NCBI GenBank assembly: GCA_031398625.1
Contig: JANNNQ010000252.1
Span: 1 to 5,358 of the forward strand
Origin: CAIUGU01 sp031398625
GTDB lineage: Bacteria; Pseudomonadota; Gammaproteobacteria; Steroidobacterales; Steroidobacteraceae
DNA: 5,358 nt
Direction: 5' to 3'
Shown in pieces: positions 1 to 4,315 of the stretch. Made by a program: the position numbers and the translations under genes. Under the pieces are notes generated by a model. The model saw only the letters and a program-made list of their open reading frames with translations, was not told the DNA's origin and did no database searches. Positions within the stretch are counted from its first letter, which is position 1. Each line of letters opens with the position of its first letter.

Positions 1-211
1 GCCAGCGCCAGTCGTCGGGATGCATGTTGCCGAGCGCGGCCGAGATGCCGCCCTGCGCCGCGACGGTGTGGCTGCGGGTCGGGAACACCTTCGTGATGCA
101 GGCCGTGGAAAGGCCGGAATGCGCGAGGCCGAACGTCGAGCGCAATCCGGCGCCGCCTGCTCCCACCACCACGACATCGAACGTGTGATCGATGAACTGA
201 TAGGCGCTCAT
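1..211 (-). CDS. sdhA: Succinate dehydrogenase flavoprotein subunit, N-terminal 70 codons (partial)
   Basis: Catalytic subunit of complex II, which oxidises succinate to fumarate with covalently bound FAD at the cytoplasmic face of the membrane. Translation from the ATG at 211 gives 70 residues before the window edge. Seen directly: a beta-strand followed by the dinucleotide-binding motif GAGGAG at residues 17-22, then TRSHTVAAQGG at 45-55. His48 in that motif aligns with the histidine that carries covalent FAD in E. coli SdhA (His45). The segment ending DDWRW is also typical of SdhA. The start is supported by a GGAGG Shine-Dalgarno (complement of 218-222) 6 nt upstream. The ATG overlaps the sdhD TGA as ATGA, so coupled translation is likely. 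About 500 further residues and presumably sdhB lie beyond the left edge. Confidence 0.97.
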   Translation of the reverse strand, partial: MSAYQFIDHTFDVVVVGAGGAGLRSTFGLAHSGLSTACITKVFPTRSHTVAAQGGISAALGNMHPDDWRW

Positions 212-594
212 GCTGCACCTCCGAAGGCGACGCGCAGGACCGCGAAGACGCCGAGTGCCCCGAGCAGCACATGTACGAAATTGACGATGAGCATCGTGGC
301 AATCTTGGTTCCCTTGTGAGCGACGTAGTCTTCGACCACCACCTGCACACCCAGCTGCGAGTGGTACACGAGCGTGGCGACGAGGAGCGACAGGAGCACC
401 GCGTTCAGCGGCGAGCGCACCCAGGCGGTGACGGCAGCAAACCCCAGGCCGGGCAGCAGCACGATCGCCACCACGAACCAGGCCGTGAGCAGGATGAGCG
501 CCATGGCACTGACGCGCTGGGCCCACCAGTGATGCGCGCCCTCCTTGGCCGACCCGCGGCCGAGAACGCGAGCGAGAGGACTCTGCAGGCTCAT
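208..594 (-). CDS. sdhD: Succinate dehydrogenase membrane anchor subunit SdhD (cytochrome b556 small subunit)
   Basis: One of the two membrane anchors that bind heme b and ubiquinone and dock SdhAB to the inner membrane. It is 128 aa, close to the usual 115-130. The sequence shows three hydrophobic segments at about residues 29-50, 62-82 and 98-120. Between the second and third lies YHSQLGVQVVVEDY: His78 matches the heme axial ligand (E. coli His71), and Asp89-Tyr90 match the quinone-site Asp82-Tyr83 with identical 11-residue spacing. The N-terminal HHWWAQR segment is common in this subunit. Its ATG overlaps the sdhC stop by 4 nt, and a G-rich ribosome binding site (complement of 601-605) lies 6 nt upstream of the start. 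Its own TGA overlaps the sdhA ATG. The family call is firm; subunit identity rests on motifs and gene order. Confidence 0.94.
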   Translation of the reverse strand: MSLQSPLARVLGRGSAKEGAHHWWAQRVSAMALILLTAWFVVAIVLLPGLGFAAVTAWVRSPLNAVLLSLLVATLVYHSQLGVQVVVEDYVAHKGTKIATMLIVNFVHVLLGALGVFAVLRVAFGGAA

Positions 595-986
595 GCCGCA
601 CCCCCGATCTGCAGGGCCAGCACGAGCCAGAACAGGATGGTCAGCACCAGCGAACCGATGAACACCGCCCAGCCGCTCGACTGTGCCACCTTGAGATCAA
701 ACCCATGGCCCGCATCCCAGAAGAGGTGCCGGATGCCGTTGAGGAAGTGATAGAAGAAGCTCAACGACCACGCGACCAGCGCGAGGCCCGCCAGCGGCGT
801 CGAGAGGACCTCCTGGGCCGAGGCATAGCTGTCAGGGCCGGCTGCCAGCGCGGCGAGCCAGTAAACGAGGGCAATCAGGCCGAAGGCGAGGAAGAGACCG
901 GTCAGGCGATGCAGGATGGATAGCGTATTCGTGTACTGCCAGCGGTAGTGCATGAACGGGGACAAGGGCCGTTCGCGTTTTGCCAT
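591..986 (-). CDS. sdhC: Succinate dehydrogenase cytochrome b556 subunit SdhC
   Basis: Large membrane anchor of complex II, contributing to heme b and ubiquinone binding. It is 131 aa (E. coli SdhC is 129). The opening MAKRERPLSP is the classic N-terminus of the family. SILHR at 23-27 gives Ser23 and Arg27, matching the quinone-site Ser27 and Arg31 of E. coli. FFYHFLNGIRHLFWD at 77-91 contains His80, matching the heme ligand His84. Three hydrophobic helices are seen at about 28-48, 65-85 and 107-127. The reading frame stays open upstream to 1364. The start at 986 was chosen because homologues begin there and a GGAG (complement of 996-999) lies 9 nt upstream. The stop overlaps the sdhD start as ATGA. 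Confidence 0.95.
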   Translation of the reverse strand: MAKRERPLSPFMHYRWQYTNTLSILHRLTGLFLAFGLIALVYWLAALAAGPDSYASAQEVLSTPLAGLALVAWSLSFFYHFLNGIRHLFWDAGHGFDLKVAQSSGWAVFIGSLVLTILFWLVLALQIGGAA

Positions 987-995
987 GCCAGGAAA

Positions 996-999
996 CTCC
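996..999 (-). promoter_or_regulatory. Ribosome binding site deciding the sdhC start
   Basis: GGAG on the minus strand, 9 nt before the ATG at 986. It supports the 131-residue SdhC over the much longer open frame that continues upstream. Confidence 0.7.
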
Positions 1000-1036
1000 A
1001 GAACCTCAACCCGCAACTCGTGCGAAATACCCGCGC

Positions 1037-1050
1037 GCCGGTAAACCGGC
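1037..1050. repeat. 14-bp palindrome in the sdhC leader
   Basis: The sequence GCCGGTAAACCGGC forms two perfect 6-bp arms around a 2-bp AA centre, 51-64 nt upstream of the sdhC start. It could be an operator dyad or a small hairpin in the leader between the DUF1674 gene and sdhC. No T-run follows on the minus strand, so it does not look like an intrinsic terminator. The rest of this 187-bp spacer shows no convincing -35/-10 pair. Function is unassigned. Confidence 0.4.
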
Positions 1051-1173
1051 CTGCCGCTGGCCCAATACTGCTCTTTAGGGCGATGACCCCAAGGACTGCT
1101 TGCTGACTTCCCGCCTTGGTCGGACGCTGCGTTGCGCCTGGCGGTACCCGCCTTGCGCCAGTTCGGCGCAGGC

Positions 1174-1398
1174 CTAGAAGTCGATGCAGCGTCCCGCTTT
1201 TTCCCAATCCCCGTAGCGGGTCGGCTCAGGACCGCCGCGGCCGCCGATTTCGGCAGGCAGCGGCGCAATCTGCGCACGATTCGAGCCCGCTGCGTCCTGT
1301 GCTGGCGCCGCTGAAGTGGCGCCTGCTCCATTGGCAGCACCTCCCGCGGAGGCTGCTGGGCCAAAGGCCCCGGACTGGACAGGATCGCCGTTCGACAT
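1174..1398 (-). CDS. DUF1674 protein, succinate dehydrogenase assembly factor 4 (SdhAF4) family
   Basis: Small protein of 74 aa if started at the ATG at 1398. Residues 1-45 are low-complexity, rich in Ala and Gly, and probably disordered. Residues 48-74 carry the family signature: PAEIGGRGGPEPTRYGDWEK followed by AGRCIDF at the extreme C-terminus. Known for the family: SDHAF4 binds flavinylated SdhA/SDHA and promotes its assembly with the iron-sulfur subunit. Inferred here: it serves the complex II encoded just downstream, since it is on the same strand, 187 bp ahead of sdhC. The ATG has no good Shine-Dalgarno. The frame extends 14 codons to a GTG at 1440 that has an AGAGG 7 nt upstream, but that AGAGG belongs to the inserted element's terminal repeat. 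The start is therefore uncertain; the family assignment is strong. Confidence 0.85.
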   Translation of the reverse strand: MSNGDPVQSGAFGPAASAGGAANGAGATSAAPAQDAAGSNRAQIAPLPAEIGGRGGPEPTRYGDWEKAGRCIDF

Positions 1399-1439
1399 CG
1401 CGGCGCAGTTTGCCAGAAAGCGCCCGCCTTGAAAATGCA

Positions 1440-1443
1440 CTAG
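1440..1443. repeat. CTAG, left putative target-site duplication
   Basis: CTAG abuts the left terminus and is repeated at 1733-1736 next to the right terminus. Since it is self-complementary, it cannot be told apart from an extension of the inverted repeat without an empty site. Confidence 0.6.
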
Positions 1444-1472
1444 GGGACCTCTGCACAGGTTTCGCGACCGCG
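1444..1472 (+). repeat. Left terminal inverted repeat of the MITE-like element
   Basis: 29 bp beginning GGGACCTCTGCACAGGTTTC. It pairs with the complement of 1704-1732, with mismatches only at positions 21 and 24. Its complement contains AGAGG (1452-1448), which falls 7 nt before an in-frame GTG of the DUF1674 gene. Confidence 0.85.
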
Positions 1473-1511
1473 TTACGTCTCCAATCGCCTGCTGCGAGGC
1501 ATCGGGCCGCG

Positions 1512-1532
1512 GTCCATACTGGGAGTATGGAC
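1512..1532. repeat. Perfect 9-bp dyad with 3-nt centre inside the MITE-like element
   Basis: GTCCATACT, then GGG, then AGTATGGAC: a perfect inverted repeat. It can be a tight hairpin in RNA or single-stranded DNA. Its outline also resembles the spaced dyads bound by MerR-family activators, but no -35/-10 pair brackets it in either direction, so a regulator site is speculative. Confidence 0.5.
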
Positions 1533-1612
1533 AAGGGCCGTAACGACGCTAGCCAAGCGATTAGAGGCGCAACCCATAAAATGTTGAATTCATTCATTGA
1601 TCGGGACGGGAT

Positions 1613-1695
1613 CCATTTCGTGCATGGCAGTGTTACTCCTCCCTCGAGTACGCCGGGTACACAGCGGTCGTCGCGCCTCGCCCTGCACGAAATGG
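1613..1695. repeat. 12-bp inverted repeat in the right half of the MITE-like element
   Basis: CCATTTCGTGCA at 1613-1624 is matched by its exact complement at 1684-1695, leaving a 59-nt loop. GGC also matches one base further inward. It sits just inside the right terminal repeat, so this half can fold as a second stem nested within the long terminal stem. Confidence 0.5.
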
Positions 1696-1703
1696 CTCAC
1701 CGT

Positions 1704-1732
1704 CGCGGCCGTGAAACCTGTGCAGAGGTCCC
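1704..1732 (-). repeat. Right terminal inverted repeat of the MITE-like element
   Basis: 29-bp inverted counterpart of the left end; read on the minus strand it also begins GGGACCTCTGCACAGGTTTC. It ends 46 bp upstream of the ygfZ ATG. Confidence 0.85.
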
Positions 1733-1736
1733 CTAG
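1733..1736. repeat. CTAG, right putative target-site duplication
   Basis: Partner of the CTAG at 1440-1443, directly outside the right terminal repeat. Confidence 0.6.
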
Positions 1737-1778
1737 CACCCGCAAGGAGGTCGATCGGCTGCGCTTCCCGCAGGTAAC

Positions 1779-2684
1779 ATGCTCACTGCCATGACTCTCC
1801 CGCTCCTGTCCCCGCTCGAATTCCTTGCCCCGCTCGATGTTTCAGGCCCGGATGCGCGCACCTTCCTGCAGGGCCAGGTCAGCAGCGACCTCCAGCGCCT
1901 CGAGGCCGGAATCTGTCAACTCGCGAGCCTCAATTCGCCCCAGGGCCGGGTAGAGGCCGTGCTGACACTCGTGCCGCGACCCGCTGGCGTCCTGTTGCTG
2001 GTGCCAGCCACGATGCTGGAAACAGTCAGCGCCAGGCTGCGCAAGTACGTGCTGCGCTCGAAGGTGATGCTCGCCGATCTGCGTGCCACGCAGGCTCTTT
2101 ACGTTGCAACGAGGGAGCAGCTGGCGCTGGCAGGGCTGCCCTGCCCCGGGCAGCCGGGCATCTGCCTGGAGCACGAAGGCAGTGTTGTGATCCGGTGGCA
2201 TGAACCCGGTGCCGGCTTGCCGGAACGGTTTCTGGTGGTCGCTGCGCAAGGCGGCAGGCACGGTGAACCCGCTGACGCCGCCTGGCGGCGAGCGGAGATT
2301 CGGGCAGGCCTGCCCCAGGTCTGGCCTGCGACCCACCAGGCGTTCGTTGCCCAGATGCTGAACCTCGACCTGGTCGGGGGCATCGCGTTCGACAAGGGGT
2401 GCTATACCGGGCAGGAAATTATCGCCCGCACGCAGTATCGCGGCGCCATCAAGCGGCGCATGTTCCGCTTTGCTGCTGCGTGCCCCGCGCCCCTGCCCGG
2501 GACCCGCATCGTTGCGGGTGAGGCCCACGCAGGGGATGTCGTGGAAGCAGTCGACACCGCGGCTGGCTGCGAACTGCTGGCGGTCGTCAGCCTGGCCCAG
2601 AAGTCCGCGGCGCTGGAACTCGCGACCTCGCCCGCAGTGACGCTGGAGCGATTGCCCCTGCCCTACCCAGTGGCAGAGGAATAA
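1779..2684 (+). CDS. ygfZ: YgfZ-type folate-binding protein for Fe-S cluster maintenance
   Basis: Cytoplasmic tetrahydrofolate-dependent protein, related in fold to the GcvT aminomethyltransferase, that helps assemble or repair certain Fe-S enzymes. It is 301 aa (E. coli 326). The hallmark motif is intact: K206-G-C-Y-T-G-Q-E213 within DKGCYTGQEIIART, with Cys208 matching the essential Cys228 of E. coli YgfZ. The N-terminal FLQGQVSSDLQ (29-39) and LNSPQGR (51-57) segments are also typical. Two in-frame ATGs exist, at 1779 and 1791. The first has a weak AGG nearby and the second none, so the start is uncertain by 4 codons. A fine AGGAGG at 1745-1750 is too far from either. It is divergent from the complex II cluster, whose SdhB subunit carries Fe-S clusters. 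It converges on lysS with 12 bp between stops, and no clear terminator is seen there. Confidence 0.92.
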   Translation: MLTAMTLPLLSPLEFLAPLDVSGPDARTFLQGQVSSDLQRLEAGICQLASLNSPQGRVEAVLTLVPRPAGVLLLVPATMLETVSARLRKYVLRSKVMLADLRATQALYVATREQLALAGLPCPGQPGICLEHEGSVVIRWHEPGAGLPERFLVVAAQGGRHGEPADAAWRRAEIRAGLPQVWPATHQAFVAQMLNLDLVGGIAFDKGCYTGQEIIARTQYRGAIKRRMFRFAAACPAPLPGTRIVAGEAHAGDVVEAVDTAAGCELLAVVSLAQKSAALELATSPAVTLERLPLPYPVAEE

Positions 2685-2696
2685 GTCGGCCCGGAT

Positions 2697-4193
2697 TCAG
2701 CTTTCAGGCCGCAGGTGCGGGAACAGCAGCACGTCGCGGATCGAGGGCGCGTTGGTCAGCAACATGACGAGCCGGTCGATCCCGATGCCCAGCCCCGCCG
2801 TAGGCGGCAATCCGTATTCCAGCGCGCGGATGTAGTCAGCATCGAAGAACATCGCTTCCTCGTCACCCGCGCTCTTGCGCTCCACCTGCTCCTTGAACCG
2901 GGCAGCCTGGTCCTCCGAGTCATTCAGCTCCGAAAAACCATTGGCAATCTCGCGCCCGCCGACAAAGAACTCGAACCGGTCCGTGATGAAGGGATCGGAA
3001 TCATTGCGGCGGGCTAGCGGCGACACTTCCGCCGGATAGCTGTACACGAAGGTGGGTTGCATGAGCCGGTGCTCGGCCGTCTTCTCGAAGATCTCGATCT
3101 GTAGCTTGCCTGGGCCATCGCCTGCCTTCCATGGAATCTCCAGGCGGTTGCACGTTTCCCGCAGATACGCGAGGTCCCGCAGGCGTTCCCGCTCCACGCC
3201 CGGATTGAAGTGCACGACGAGATCCTCGACGGTGACGCGCCGGAACGGCTGGCCGAAATCGAAGACCTGGTCCTGATACGCCACCTGGCGCGTGCCGAGC
3301 AGCGAATCGCACAGGCCGTGGAACAGGCGCTCGACCAGCTCCATCAGGTCGCGGAAGTCCGCGTACGCCTGGTAGAGCTCGAGCATCGTGAACTCGGGGT
3401 TGTGGCGCGTCGACAGGCCTTCGTTGCGGAAATTGCGGTTGATCTCGTAGACACGCTCGCACCCGCCGACCACCAGCCGCTTGAGATACAGCTCCGGCGA
3501 GATGCGCAGGTACATTTCCATGTCGAGCGCGTTGTGATGCGTCTTGAAGGGCCGTGCCGCCGCGCCGCCCGGAATCGACTGCAGCATGGGCGTCTCGACT
3601 TCGAGGTAGTCCATCGCGTCGAGGAAGTTGCGCAGGTACTTGATGATGCGCGTGCGGTTGCGGAACAGTTCACGACTGTCTGCATTGATGATGAGATCGA
3701 CGTACCGCTGCCGATAGCGCGTTTCCTGGTCCCCCAGGCCGTGCCACTTGTCGGGCAAGGGCCGCAGGGACTTCACGAGCAGGCGGATCTTCCCGGCCCG
3801 CACCGACAGCTCGCCGGTCTTCGTCTTGAACAGCACGCCCTCGGCCGCGATGATGTCACCCACGTCCCAGGTCTTGAACTCGTCGTACGCGGCGCCCAGC
3901 GGTTCCTGCTGGAGGAAGAGCTGCATCGTCCCTGAGCGGTCCATGATCTTCACGAAGCTCGCCTTGCCCATCACGCGCTTGACCATGATGCGGCCGCCCA
4001 CGCGAGCGGGTATCTCGTGGCTGTCGAACCATTCGGGAGGCCGCTCGCCGTACGCCACCAGCAGCTGGTCGGCCAGGGCATCGCGGCGAAAATCATTCGG
4101 ATACGCCTGCCCCTTGCCACGCAGCAGCGCCAGCTTCGCGCGGCGCTCGGCGATGAGCTTGTTCTCGTCGGGGGAGTGGTCGGATTCAGTCAT
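2697..4193 (-). CDS. lysS: Lysyl-tRNA synthetase, class II
   Basis: Charges tRNA-Lys with lysine in the cytoplasm, using ATP. It is 498 aa (E. coli LysS is 505). Seen in order: an N-terminal extension (1-60) with the family's AYPNDFRRD; an OB-fold anticodon-binding domain (about 65-145) with GKASFVKIMDRSG; and the class II catalytic core. Motif 1 lies around 185-203 (YLEVETPMLQ), motif 2 at 255-272 (FRNEGLSTRHNPEFTMLE) and motif 3 at 467-474 (GLGIGIDR). IPGGAAARPF, RISPELYLKRLVVGG and SPLARRNDSDP are further LysS blocks. No key block is missing. The frame stays open 134 codons upstream into prfB, but homologues begin near the ATG at 4193, which has a modest GGTGA ribosome binding site. It lies downstream of prfB on the same strand with a 122-bp spacer, the E. 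coli arrangement, so co-transcription is likely. Confidence 0.97.
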   Translation of the reverse strand: MTESDHSPDENKLIAERRAKLALLRGKGQAYPNDFRRDALADQLLVAYGERPPEWFDSHEIPARVGGRIMVKRVMGKASFVKIMDRSGTMQLFLQQEPLGAAYDEFKTWDVGDIIAAEGVLFKTKTGELSVRAGKIRLLVKSLRPLPDKWHGLGDQETRYRQRYVDLIINADSRELFRNRTRIIKYLRNFLDAMDYLEVETPMLQSIPGGAAARPFKTHHNALDMEMYLRISPELYLKRLVVGGCERVYEINRNFRNEGLSTRHNPEFTMLELYQAYADFRDLMELVERLFHGLCDSLLGTRQVAYQDQVFDFGQPFRRVTVEDLVVHFNPGVERERLRDLAYLRETCNRLEIPWKAGDGPGKLQIEIFEKTAEHRLMQPTFVYSYPAEVSPLARRNDSDPFITDRFEFFVGGREIANGFSELNDSEDQAARFKEQVERKSAGDEEAMFFDADYIRALEYGLPPTAGLGIGIDRLVMLLTNAPSIRDVLLFPHLRPES

Positions 4194-4230
4194 GCGTTCA
4201 CCAGTGGCGAGAATCGTAGCACTCGCAGAA

Positions 4231-4282
4231 CAGGCTACAGCCAGAACAAGAACTGGACTCCTTACCCCTGCACTGTAGCCTG
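4231..4282. repeat. 10-bp inverted repeat pairing a lone heptamer with the tandem array
   Basis: CAGGCTACAG at 4231-4240 is the exact complement of CTGTAGCCTG at 4273-4282, the first unit of the tandem array, with a 32-nt loop. The other heptamers offer alternative partners of 7 bp or more. In the prfB-lysS transcript this stem would form just upstream of the lysS ribosome binding site. There is no U-run, so it is not a typical intrinsic terminator; a processing or attenuation role is only a possibility. Confidence 0.6.
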
Positions 4283-4308
4283 TAGCCTGTAGCCTGTAGC
4301 CTGTAGCC
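4274..4308 (+). repeat. Five tandem TGTAGCC heptamers in the prfB-lysS spacer
   Basis: TGTAGCC is repeated five times without interruption (starts at 4274, 4281, 4288, 4295 and 4302). The array lies 7 bp beyond the prfB stop codon and 80 bp before the lysS start. The repeat unit is not a multiple of three and is outside both genes. Perfect copies suggest recent slippage and a variable copy number between strains. Confidence 0.9.
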
Positions 4309-4315
4309 TTATCCC

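Larger units (their letters stand above)
1444..1732. mobile_element. 289-bp MITE-like element with 29-bp inverted termini and CTAG flanks
   Basis: The two ends are inverted copies: 1444-1472 against the complement of 1704-1732, identical at 27 of 29 positions with the outer 20 perfect. Both ends begin GGGACC and are bordered outside by CTAG (1440-1443 and 1733-1736), consistent with a 4-bp target duplication. Because CTAG is itself palindromic, a 2-bp TA duplication with slightly longer termini is equally possible. There is no transposase motif inside, and the size suits a non-autonomous element mobilised in trans. IS5-group elements are known to duplicate CTAG/YTAR targets, so an IS5-type parent is plausible but unproven. 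The element fills most of the gap between the divergent DUF1674 gene and ygfZ. The centre (about 1575-1600) is more AT-rich than its surroundings. Confidence 0.8.

Noticed and set aside
1130..1172. Small GC stems after the DUF1674 stop considered as an intrinsic terminator
   Set aside because: The stems are only 5-6 bp and no T-run follows on the minus strand.
591..1364. A 257-residue frame fusing a basic N-terminal stretch to SdhC, including an ATG at 1331 preceded by a good GGAGG
   Set aside because: The upstream part reads as low-complexity Arg/Ala-rich sequence in another frame of the DUF1674 gene. SdhC homologues start at the ATG at 986, which has its own ribosome binding site.
1429..1434. 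TTGAAA as a -35 box for ygfZ
   Set aside because: No -10 element lies at a proper distance, either with the MITE-like element in place or with it removed.
1116..1736. A 206-residue plus-strand frame crossing the DUF1674 gene and the MITE-like element
   Set aside because: It is antisense to the DUF1674 gene, ends in the terminal repeat and shows no recognisable domain; it is best explained as a chance frame in high-GC DNA.
1745..1750. AGGAGG as the ygfZ ribosome binding site
   Set aside because: It lies 28 nt before the first ATG, and no start codon lies at a suitable distance in the ygfZ frame.
2685..2711. Possible bidirectional terminator between ygfZ and lysS
   Set aside because: Only a 5-bp CGGCC/GGCCG pair with a long loop and no T-run was found, not enough to call.
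3210..3935. A long plus-strand frame (241 residues) opposite lysS
   Set aside because: Its composition is that of an antisense shadow of a high-GC gene, it shows no domain, and lysS is fully conserved here.
4274..4308. Tandem heptamers considered as a CRISPR array or iteron cluster
   Set aside because: The units are 7 bp with no spacers, so not CRISPR. There is no replication gene or AT-rich origin region nearby.
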